From: Cavenderia fasciculata
Taxonomy: Eukaryota; Evosea; Eumycetozoa; Acytosteliales; Cavenderiaceae
Assembly (NCBI RefSeq): GCF_000203815.1
Contig: NW_004457723.1
Location: forward strand, 1,116,001-1,180,000
Direction of reading: 5' to 3'
DNA length: 64,000 nucleotides
Made by a program: the position numbers and the translations under genes. The notes below the pieces were generated by a model. The model saw nothing but the letters and a program-made list of their open reading frames with translations. It had not been told where the DNA came from and did no database searches. Of this stretch, positions 48,350 through 58,879 are shown in pieces; the first letter of the stretch is position 1; each line of letters begins with the position of its first letter.

Positions 48350-49607
48350 TTTCTAGATGTTGTGATTTGGAATTAATATTGATGAATAAACAAAACAAAA
48401 AAAGGACAAATATACAAAGATGTGGAGGGGATGTTTAGTTTAAAAAAAAAAATGTTTTGGAAATGGAAATGGAATACTAGGCAGTACTAGGTTGGGTAGC
48501 TTGGTTGACGATTTAAAAAAACAGACAAGAAACTTATGGTTTGGTTGGTTGTTTTGTTTGGTTTGGTTTGAGTATCCAAACAAACAAACAAAAAAAAGAA
48601 GAAGAAAGATTGATTTTAATTTCTACAAAAGTCTTGCATGCTTACACCACCACTACCACCACCTCCACCACTCATATGATGTAGCTCGTTTACTATCACC
48701 ATTAGCGAAGAAGACGTCTATTACCCCGCCACCACCACCATCAGCAGCAGCAGTAGAACAAAAAAAAATCAACACCCGTTGGTTCCAGGATCATATCATA
48801 TTATATCCTATTTATTTAAATAAAAACAAAACAAAATTGGATTTGATTTTCGTCCTACTACTACCACCCCATTCATGATGTTGTGTTATACATCTTTTTC
48901 AAAAAACCGGCGATGTGTTTGGTTCGTTGGGTCCCACCCATTCACTCACTCACTACCCACCATCATCAGCGAATACACAAACACCAACAACATCGACATA
49001 TATCTATCTGTGGGTGTGGGTGGTGTTGACTTTCCTTCAAAACCCAACAGCAGTCTAAATTTAGGATCGCCACGCTGATGGGAATGATGATTGGTGAGAG
49101 GGGGGTGACGTTCATTTCAATTGATTGAAAAATAAATATAACATATGTTGGGAATGGGTTAATGTTGATTGATTGATTGATTTCACGCACACAAACAAAC
49201 ACAAAACAATATTAATATTTAAACTTGTGTGTTGAACAAAATGGATTTGGCTTAGGTAGAATACATCGATTGATCTATTGGCATGGATCACTCCATATAA
49301 TATATGGGTGTGCTGTTCAATATTGTGATCATCACCAAACAAGCAAACATCAATGATGCATCATCATCATCATAATTTGTGATGTTCTATTTTTGTTTAT
49401 AGAGTTATAAAAGTTAGTTGATCTATTATTATAACTTTAAAATCAATAATAATAATAACTTTAAAAATCAACTATAGAGTAAAGTAGAGTGTCCATATAT
49501 ATATGTGTGTGAGTGTGTGTATTAGTATTAGTAGTTGGTAGAAAAAGAGAAGAATCTTATACAATCTAATTTAAATCGCAGAAAGAAAAGGAAAGAAGGG
49601 GAATGAA
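48350..49607. promoter_or_regulatory. Shared divergent upstream region, beta-rich membrane protein 2 / TIG protein 1
   Basis: Head-to-head surface-protein genes share this region. It contains a G/T-rich CTGTGGGTGTGGGTGGTG (49009-49026) that resembles the G-boxes bound by the dictyostelid G-box factor, CA-rich CCACCACTACCACC (48651-48664) and AT-rich start-proximal DNA. Short open frames inside are not convincing genes. The regulatory reading is inference from motif composition. Confidence 0.45.
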
Positions 49608-52600
49608 ATGAAGCTTTCATTGCCATTTTCTTCATCGTTGGTAGCAACATCACTACTACTCTTCTTCTTATTTTGTTTCATTGCATTGATTGATCCTACT
49701 CTATCCCAACGTATGTATCGACATATATCATCATAATCCTCCTCCTCTACATATTGTTGGTATTAACAACACAATTATATGGTTGTTATTTTATTATTAA
49801 TTTAAACATTAATTATTATACCCACAATTTATTAATAATAATAATAATTATTTATTGATTATTTATTTATTTGTCTTTCTAGAACAACCAAATAATGTAT
49901 TTACAATTAATTCAATTGATCCTTCAAGGTTTATATTTAAATTATCGCCAGGAGCAAAGGTTAATTTTGAAACAAATGGTTCTTGGGAAATGAGATTTGC
50001 TTCTACCAAAATACTAAAAAAGGATAGTTTTACAGTGATTGATAGTGTCACTCTTTATCTAAACTTTACAAAGTATTTCGATGTTGTCAACAAGAATGAT
50101 TATACTCAACGTGTCGATCTATTTGATAGTAGTACTGCCACTGTCCCTTCTGCAAGGGGAATGTTGGCATTACCAATGTACATTTATGAAGCAACACCAT
50201 TGAATGTAAATGAAACTGTCGTCACAGTCATTGGTTTTGGATTTTTGAAATCATCAAGACCTAATGCCAAAGTATTGGATGTTCATTTTCTTGATAAAAC
50301 TATGGCCCTTGATCCTAATTTGGTGTCTACCGCATCGGTCAATAAAACAGTGTCCGATACAACCATACTAGCAAATGTTCCTACCACTTTTCAAACTGGA
50401 AAATCTCATAGAATTGTAAATGCTAAAGCAAGTAATGGTGAATCTATTTTTGTTGCTAATCAATCAATCAATTTTTCTTATAAACGTAAATATAAACAAG
50501 TTTAGTTTGTTTCATTTAGTATTTACCAACTAATTGTCTATTTCAATAGCACCAACCATTACAAATATTGTAAAGAATTTAGATAATCAATATTTCACAT
50601 TGACTGGTATAAATTATTTTGCTGGGTGGAATATTACACAAAACAAACTTAAATTAATTATCCCTAATAACCCACCCATCCCAGCCAGCAATACTGCCAC
50701 CTTTATTTCAATCAATGAAAAACAAATCATTCTAAACCATCAATCATTAATGTCAATTGGAAAATATAAAATTCAATTGGATCTTGATTCTAATATTAGT
50801 GAAGAAAAAGAATTTACTTTTAGTATGTTTAAAAGGAAAATAATAATAATAATAAGTTTATTAAACTTTTAATTTATATTTAATTTTTAGATCCAATTGT
50901 AACATTTGTATCAAGTTCACCAAGACAAGGAGGTGATGTAACAATTAAAGGAGTATTCTTTAATAGAACTAAAAATGATGGATCAAATACACCAAGAGAT
51001 ATTTCGGTGACACTTGGAAGTGTGTCATGTCCAGTCGTTGAATCTGCGATTGATTCAGATACGGCTCTAGTATGTAGACTTGGACCAGGAAACAATCTAA
51101 CCGATGTAATGGTCAAGGTGGTGATTGATGGATTCGTGTCCAATACAAATTATAATTTTACTCAAGGTGACCCTGTCATTGTAGAGTGTAGACAAGTGTC
51201 TCCCAAGGTGATTTGTAAAGGATACAACTTTAACAATATCACCGATATAGCAATGCCCGATGGACAAACCTACTCTGATCGTCAATCAAAGGAAACAGAG
51301 TTTACAATCAATCTCGACAGTGTCACGATATTCAAGAGTGGTTCGATTAAAGTTTTGTCATCTTTTAGAGACTCTCCTCTATTCCCTATTATATTTTTAC
51401 CAATTCCAAAGCAAAGTACTACACCTCCAACAACTGGTGGTACCATTACAATCACCGGAAAGGGGTTGTCTCCCAAGACATTTGCCAATGAAAGTATTGA
51501 AGGTTACGGTATATTTTACAATTATCGTGGCAACGAGATGGAATGTAAAAATGTAGTAGAGATTGCCAGTACGACCAAAGTGACTTGTCAAGTTCAACCT
51601 GGTGGTGGTGCCAACTTGCAACTGTATGTTAGAGTATCCAAGGATGGTCTGTCGCGATCCAACAACATCTCTCTCAGTTACAACAAACCAGTTGTCCTAT
51701 CATACTATCAAAAAAAGAATGGGTTCCATCTAAATGGAACTGATTTGGGATCAAGTGATACCAATGTTGGACTAGCAGCAAAATATGGTGGGACGGATCT
51801 ACCAAGTGGTGCAGCTACATTTAACGTTGAAAATGGGACTGAACCTATAGTCTATTTAACATCAGATACACCAAATGGTAAATTATACTTGATTGTTGAA
51901 GGACAACAATCCAATGGAATCGATCTAATAGACATTAAACCAGCCATTGAAAATATCAACCCCATCCCAACTAGAGGTGGTACGGTCACTGTCAATGGTT
52001 ACTTTTTCAATACCCTCGATCCAAAAAACATAACGTTCCTCTCGGGTAATGTTGAATGTACCAATCTAACGATTGTATCAAGTAATCAATTCACTTGTCA
52101 AGCAGCTGGTGGATTTGGCAAGACTAGACCTGTTACACTACGAGTCAACAATAGGAATACATCTGCATTGGATCCAGTTGTTCATCTATCCTATCAACCA
52201 CCAACCATTGAAACCACTACATCAACCAATTACACTGGTGGTCTAGTGACCATCATCGGTACCAATTTCCATATTCAAGTTACCAATGTAACCATTGGTA
52301 CAGAGAATCCAGTTGATTGTGCAGTTAGAAATATTATAGATTACAACAAAATCGTTTGTTATCTAAAGAAATGGAATAATGATGATGGTATACTTAAAAA
52401 TGAAACTTATCTTGTTACTATTACTGTTGGTGATCAATCAATTAGTAAATTAGATTTTAAATGGGGTCGTATGTAAAATAGAAAAAGAAAATAGACACAA
52501 AAACAACAAATCACAAATATAGAATGCATACATTTAACTTGATTCATTTTCTATCTACCAATTTAGTTGAAGGATATAGTTATGGTATGAGTCCAGATAA

Positions 52601-52733
52601 ACCAAAGAAATGGTTGATAGCAGCTATTGTTATACCTGTAGCTGCTGGTGTATTGGCAATTACAGCATTTAGTTTTATTCTATTTAGAAAACATCAAAAG
52701 TTTAAGAAACTTCAATCAATGTATAAAAAATAA
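49608..52733 (+). CDS. IPT/TIG-repeat transmembrane protein 1 (Tgr-like)
   Basis: Five exons (49608-49710, 49883-50485, 50550-50822, 50891-52468, 52567-52733), all introns in phase 1, give 907 residues. There is a signal peptide (TSLLLFFLFCFIALIDPTLS), an N-terminal domain of about 200 residues, then several immunoglobulin-like IPT/TIG repeats (marks: RQGGDVTIKGVFF, TTGGTITITGKGL, PTRGGTVTVNGYFF, NYTGGLVTIIGTNF), many NxT/S sequons, a transmembrane helix at 868-892 and a short basic tail ending FKKLQSMYKK. Layout and length match dictyostelid Tgr proteins, which mediate cell adhesion and, for TgrB1/TgrC1, kin recognition. Orthology to a particular Tgr gene is not shown. Its paralogue lies at 58880-61969 with identical intron positions. 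Confidence 0.9.
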
Positions 52734-53000
52734 CAAAAATAATAATTATTGTTCACCAACACTTCAATCATTATGTACTTTTTTAATTATCTATTCTATA
52801 TGTTATGAATAGAAATATTAATAATATTAACTCCTCTTACATTTGTTTTTAAATTTAAATAATAAACCTTAATTTAATATGTATATATATCTCTTTGTAA
52901 TATTTATTAATAAATATTAAATTCTAAGTATTTTTAAGTTTCAGATTTCTTGAACTCCCAAATCTTCATTCATATTTATTTGCATTTTTTTTACATATAT
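52734..53000. other. Intergenic, TIG 1 / RAD51C
   Basis: 267 bp of very AT-rich DNA. I looked here for an upstream exon encoding the usual RAD51C N-terminal helix-hairpin domain and found none. Confidence 0.5.
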
Positions 53001-54144
53001 ATGTATTTCGATCAATATATCAATGTACATCAGAGTTCACAAGGAGGTGAAGGAGTAAGTGCACTCGATCATTTGGTAGCAGATGCACAACCTCAAAATA
53101 TTATCACCTTTTGTAGAGAGTTGGATAATATGTTGGGTGGAGGTATCCCTCTTCAAAGAATAACAGAGTTTTGTGGTGCTCCTGGTGTAGGAAAGGTAAC
53201 AAACTATATAAATAGATAAATAGATAGATATCACATGAGATATATAGAAATCAAATGAACTAATTTATTATATTATTTAGACACAATTAGCATTTCAATT
53301 AGCAGTAAATTGTTGTATACCAAAGATATTATATGGTGTTGAAGGAAAGTGTATCTTTATTGATACAGAGGGAGGTTTCTATGTTGATAGAGTAAAACAA
53401 ATGGCTGATAGTTTAATAGAACATTTACAAATAATGGGTCAAACAGGAACCGACCAAGAAAAAGATGCTGCCAATCAAATAACAGTAGACTCTATACTCG
53501 AAAATATAATGTACTACAAGATTCACCATTACATTGAACAAGTTGCTTTTATACATCATTTACCTTTAGTTTTGGAAAATGATAGAAATGTAAGAAAGAA
53601 AGAAAAAGAAAAAGAAAGATGGATTGATGTACTACAAGTTCTAACAACATATCTTTCCTAGATTAAATTAATTATAATTGATAGTATTGCATACCCATTT
53701 CGTAGACATTTTAGTGATATGGGAGCAAGAAAGAGAATATTATCATCAATGACACAGAATCTATTATCTATTGCCGAACAATACAATGTGGCAGTAGTCA
53801 TTATGAACCAAGTTACAACTAAAATACTACCAAACAATCAATCGATGCTAGTTCCATGTTTTAATTTAGGCAATTATTGTGCTAACCGTGTATTCCTATA
53901 CTGGAAGGATCAACAACGACATTGTCATATCTATAAATCATCTTTAATACAACCATCTGATGCACCATTTGATATAAATCAAGATGGTGTTCGTGGTTTT
54001 ATTCCTGATGGAGAAGAAGCAGATGATAATGATAATAATGGTGATGGTGATGGAGGAGTAGGAGAAGAAGATGTTATGAATGACCAAGACCACCCAATTA
54101 TTTTACCTATCCAATATTATTCTAATCAAATGGATACTACATAA
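53001..54144 (+). CDS. rad51C: DNA repair recombinase RAD51C
   Basis: Three exons (53001-53195, 53281-53589, 53662-54144) give 328 residues. SALDHLVADAQPQNIITFCRE, LDNMLGGGIPLQRITEFCG and the Walker A GAPGVGKT (split by intron 1 after the Lys) lead the RecA core. Next are CIFIDTEGGFYVDRV, the block IHHYIEQVAFIHHLP, Walker B IKLIIIDSIAYPFRRHF, and MNQVTTKI. These match RAD51C best among RAD51 paralogues; RAD51C acts in the BCDX2 and CX3 complexes in homologous recombination. The model starts about 70 residues later than animal RAD51C, lacking its N-terminal helical domain. The usual ESWGH-like segment reads NLGNYCANRVFLYW. An acidic Asp/Asn/Gly insert lies near the C-terminus. Confidence 0.88.
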
Positions 54145-54326
54145 TATAAAATATAATATAATCTAAATAAACTTGCATACATGTATAAATAATTATAGTT
54201 TCCCGGCATTATTTTCAAAAAAAGTAGTAATTAAATTCGAATCAATCGGTCGTTCATTTGTATATCTCTCTTTTCAAAAATAGATTACAGTATAGATATT
54301 AAGATAGATATAGATATAGATAGAAG

Positions 54327-55196
54327 ATGGGAGACTCTGATGATGATATGAATGATGTTCGAGATATACCACTCGATGAAAAGCATCAAGCATTATTACA
54401 GACATTTATCGATCGAAGAATCATAGAACAATCAACACTAGCTAAAATAGTATCATCGATTAAAAATTATTATAGAGGTATGATTGATTTGAATGAATCA
54501 GATGACATACATATATACACATTCGAATCATATTCTTATTCTATATCTTTCTTCATTTTAGAAACAAATGGAACACCAAATGATTATATAAATAAGATTA
54601 ATAGTTCAATTATTAGTGTCAGTTTAAAGATATCGAATCTTCGTACTGCCAACAAACAATATTGGTGTTTGGTCAATTTAAAGATAGACGAAGGATCAAA
54701 ACTAGCAACTAAATATGCACCTGTTGAAACCACCTATTTCAAGGTAATCGTAGAGGCAATGTTGGCCAATGGGGGTGAAGCTAGAACATCTGCTTTGGTC
54801 GATCTCTCCAAAGGTATCAAAGATATGACAATGACCAAAGCTGAAAGAATCATTAGAATATTTAAAGAAGATGGTTGGCTCAAAGAAACTTCAAACACTA
54901 CCATTTCTCTTAGTGATCGATCAATCATGGATCTTGGTCCACTTCTAGTCGATTTACCTGAATGTTGTTTATGTCATCAACGTGTATTAGTTCAAAATGT
55001 AAGAAACCAAACAACAACAACACATTCAATGGACACATTTATATAATATATATAAATCTAATCACTCTATTATTCTTTATTTATTTAGAATCATATCGAT
55101 GATTGTGAACGTTGTAATGCAAAGATGCATCCACATTGTTTGGAAACCTGGAAAAAGAAAAATAACAATTGTCCTTCATGTAGTCAACCACTTTAA
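54327..55196 (+). CDS. nse1: SMC5/6 complex subunit NSE1 (RING-type E3)
   Basis: Three exons (54327-54477, 54562-54998, 55089-55196) give 231 residues. The first two thirds resemble the tandem winged-helix part of NSMCE1 (HQALLQTFIDRRIIEQSTLAK, YWCLVNLKIDEGSKLATKYAP, EDGWLKE). The C-terminus is an NSE1-type RING-like zinc domain: CCLC, DDCERCNAKMHPHCLETW, NNCPSC. NSE1 pairs with NSE3 (MAGE) and acts as a ubiquitin ligase within SMC5/6 in DNA repair. It lies 182 bp downstream of RAD51C on the same strand, two repair genes side by side. Confidence 0.92.
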
Positions 55197-55797
55197 TAAT
55201 AATAATAATATAATAACGCGTAACATCACAGACAGAGACAGAGAAAAAAGAACAAATTGGATTGGATTGGATAATCGCGAGTATCTTGGTATTATTGGCA
55301 AATTCTGTATATATTTATAATCCAAAAATCAATGGCAAATCATACCAACAACAAATTATTATTTACCCAGTCCAATACAAATACAATACAATACAATCTT
55401 TTTTGAAGATTTATGGAAGAATTACAGTAATTAACCAAAAGTTATATATATATGTGTATTATTTTGGTTTGTTTTTTTAAAAAGAAATAAATGGGTTGGT
55501 TCAACTTCTTGGTTGGGTAGTATTATCTAGAGGTAGTGGCGCATATCAACCATTTTTGGTTTAAATGCATTTATATATATATATGTGTGTTTTGTTCTAA
55601 CTATACAATTGTTGTTTGTTATTGTGTTGTTATGGTTGTAATTGTTTGGTTGGTTGATGGATTTGTTTTTTAAAAAACGCAGTATGATCATCATACTATT
55701 TGTTCCAATCATCAAATAGTATAATGAATGTTTGTTGGTTTAAACCAATTATGTAAGTATATATTTAAAAAAGAAAAAGGGGTGGAGGATATTGTAT
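55197..55797. other. Convergent intergenic, NSE1 / SNARE
   Basis: About 600 bp between converging genes, with AAT repeats just after the NSE1 stop, repeated AATACA units near 55379 and T-rich stretches. No gene was recognised. Confidence 0.55.
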
Positions 55798-56152
55798 TTA
55801 TGTAAATTTTAATACAATTGGGATAATGATAATAGCCAAAATAATTAAAACAACCAATGCAATAATAAGTGTTATCTAATAATAAGAAAAAAGAATGGTA
55901 GATTAGTATAATTGAATAGATAATTCTCTCAATAGTAGTTGTAGTAAGTCATACCTTCATATTTCTGCACCACATCAATCTCTTTACTTCATTTGTCTTT
56001 TTCTTGAATTGAGCAGCACCCTCTTTCATATTTTCACTCTTTTGTTGCAACTCTGATACCTTGGTTTGATTATCGATCATTGTACCGATTGCATTGTGCA
56101 TAACACCTGCAACTTGGTCAACTTGTTGTTGAGTTGAATGTACTTTATCCAT
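55798..56152 (-). CDS. R-SNARE (synaptobrevin/VAMP family), minimal form
   Basis: Two exons (56152-55955, 55875-55798) give 91 residues: a SNARE motif at about 7-62 (QQQVDQVAGVMHNAIGTMID, then NQTKVSELQQKSENMKEGAA, then QFKKKTNEVKRLMWCRNMK) and a C-terminal membrane anchor (TLIIALVVLIILAIIIIPIV). The tryptophan-basic junction before the anchor is typical of VAMPs. There is no longin or other N-terminal domain, as in animal VAMP1-3. R-SNAREs drive vesicle fusion. Aligned to synaptobrevin, the central zero-layer Arg position holds Asn (MIDNQTK where VAMP2 has LERDQKL). An earlier coding exon cannot be excluded, since TATACAG just before the ATG could be a splice acceptor. Confidence 0.85.
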
Positions 56153-57127
56153 GTTTCCGTTATATGTTCTGTATAGAATGATAATGACGACGATTAGTTA
56201 TATTGGTCTCTCTGTTTATTGGTTTGTTTGCTAATATGCCAATGTTATGTTATCTGTATCTATTTATAATACTGTTGTTTCTGTTGTTTGCATGTAACTA
56301 AACATTCATTCTTTTATTCGTTCTCTTCTTTAATAATACATACGACATTTTTTGTTTATGTTATCTCTTTCTCTATGTTATCTAAATTAATTTGATGCAG
56401 GTCAGGTGCTGTCTGTATGAAATAAATTTATTTAAATATTTATATATATATTTAATTTAATATGAATAATAATAATAATAATATTTGTAATTGTGTATTG
56501 TGTGTATCTCTTTTATCTCTCTCTTACTTTTCTACTTTATATTAATGTTGTTTTGTTTTTTAAAAAATTAATTTAATTTAATTAAATTGACATGTTTTTG
56601 TGACGAGGTGGTGTGAGAAGACAGAGGAGAGGGGTTGGAGAATTCGCACTTAAGCGAAAATGCTATTTTGAATGTTACAACAACCTCGATAAAGGCCATT
56701 GTCTTTAAATCTCAGTATACCAAGGTTGTAATGTCCTTATACCACAAAAACAATACAAGTAGAACAACTATAACTATAAGAGAGAGAGGGAGGTTGTGAG
56801 AGGTTGTGAGGAGAGAGGTTGGAATTGAATGTCCTCAAGCAAGAGAGTGAGAGAGGAGAGAAATTAATTTTTGTCAATCTTGATTAGTGTTTCATCTCAT
56901 TTATATTATATTTCACATAAACAATTGTATCTCAATATATTGATCAGATGAGAGAGATAATATATTATATTATTGATAATACTACCCTCATTAATACTTG
57001 TTTTAAAAAATAAATAAAATAAAATAATTAATTTAAAAAAAAAAAAAAAATTAAATTCTCTCTACTGAATCAAAAAACCGAACGAAACGAATTCTATTTG
57101 TATTTTATCAAAGTGTGTAGGAAGAGA
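56153..57127. other. Divergent intergenic, SNARE / GRWD1-like gene
   Basis: Nearly 1 kb. A less AT-rich, fold-prone stretch at 56640-56740 contains TTCGC-ACTTAA-GCGAA and ACAACCT pairing with AGGTTGT. GA-rich repeats occur around 56770-56850 and a poly-A run at 57036-57050. No coding frame was recognised. Confidence 0.5.
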
Positions 57128-58709
57128 ATGGAGAAAAAGAGACAATTTGAAGATATAGAGTTTGAAGACTATGGAGACGATAAAGACGACGAGGAACAAG
57201 ATAATATAGAGGAAAGCGACGATGAATTCGAAGGGGACGAAGTCATCGAAGAGGAACAAGATGATGACCAAACAGGTGGTGGAGAAGAAGGTGGTGATGC
57301 CGAGATGGACGATGAAGAAGAGGGTAAATCAAATGCACCTACCCGTGTATGGCGTCCAGGTGTCGATGCACTCGAAGACGATGAATATCTTACATACGAC
57401 AGTACTGCATACGATATGATGCATTCAATGACTGTCGAATGGCCATGTCTCAGTTTCCAACCTCTCAAAGATACTTTAGGAAATCAAAGAAATAAAGTAT
57501 GTAAACACAAAACTAAACAAACAAAAGAACAAACTAAACGTAGTAGTACAATCAATATTCATATTCATATTCCCTCTTTCTCTACTCTCTCTACTTTCTA
57601 CTTTTTTCTTTTAGTATCCACATACAATGTATATGGTAGCAGGAACACAAGCAGATCAAGCAAAGAATAATAGAATATTGGTAATGAAAATATCTGAATT
57701 ACACAAGACCAAACATGACGAGGATGAGGATGATGATGCATCAGATGTCGACCAAGACGACGATGAAGACGAAAATATAGATACCGACAGAGAGGTTGAG
57801 TTGGTGACCAGCTCCATCCCACATAACGGTTGTGTAAATAGAATTAGAGCAATGGATCAACAATCAAATATTGTGGCCACGTGGTCTGACAGTCGTCAGG
57901 TTTACATTTGGGACATACAAAACAATTTGAAACGTTTGGACACTGACGACAACAAGGCTGTCAAGGGTCAAGGCCCCATCCACGTGGTGTCGGCACACAC
58001 CGACGAAGGGTATGCTTTGGACTGGTCGCCCATCGCTCTTGGTCGTTTGGCCTCGGGTGACTGCGCACACAACATCCACGTCACATCGGCGGCCGGCGCT
58101 GCCTGGAAGACCGACACGGTCGCCTACAAGGGCCACACTGGCTCGGTCGAAGACATCCAGTGGTCGCCAAGCGAAGAGAGCGTCTTTGCAAGCAGTTCTA
58201 CGGACAAGTCCATCAAGATCTGGGATATCCGTCAACACTCCAAGCCCGCCATCTCGGTGCAAGCTCACGACGCCGACGTCAATGTCATCTCGTGGTCGCG
58301 TCGTGTCGAGTACTTGATCGTGTCTGGTTGCGACGACGGCTCCTTCCGTGTCTGGGATCTCCGTAACTTTAAGTCACACGAGCCCGTCTCACACTTTAAC
58401 TACCATACCGGTCCAATCACTTCGATCCAATGGAACCCATGGGACGAGTCACAAGTCATCGTTGCCTCGGCCGACAACCAAGTCACCATCTGGGATTTCT
58501 CACTCGAAGAGGATACCGAAGAATTCCAAGGTGTCAAGGGCGAAAACGACCAAGACGACTACCAAATCCCCCCGCAACTATTCTTTATCCATCAAGGTCA
58601 ATCTGACGTCAAAGAAGTCCACTGGCATCCACAAATCCCCCATGTTGCCGTCACTACTAGTTTTACTGGTTTCAATATTTTCAAGTCTTCAAATGCTGAA
58701 GAACAATAA
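57128..58709 (+). CDS. grwd1: WD40 ribosome-assembly protein GRWD1/Rrb1
   Basis: Two exons (57128-57496, 57615-58709) give 487 residues. A very acidic N-terminus (about 80 residues) is followed by WRPGVDALEDDEYLTYDSTAYD and MTVEWPCLSFQ, the signature lead-in of GRWD1/Rrb1. Then come WD40 repeats with SIKIWDIR, SFRVWDLR and QVTIWDFS ends, and HPQIPHVAVTTSFTGFNIF at the end. The family acts as chaperone for ribosomal protein uL3 in nucleolar 60S assembly, and animal GRWD1 also binds histones. The second exon is markedly GC-rich with C-ending codons (57890-58620), unlike its first exon and neighbours. Confidence 0.95.
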
Positions 58710-58879
58710 ATTAAAAAGTAAAAAAAGAAGTATAGAATATTTTTAAAAAAAAAGAATAGAATATGCGATACTTATTATTTATTATCTTCTTTTGGTAGGG
58801 TGGGTGGGTATATTTGTACAAATAATTTAAAAAATGTGGAGGAGATGGATGGTGATTATTAATTTTTTGATGGTTGTTA

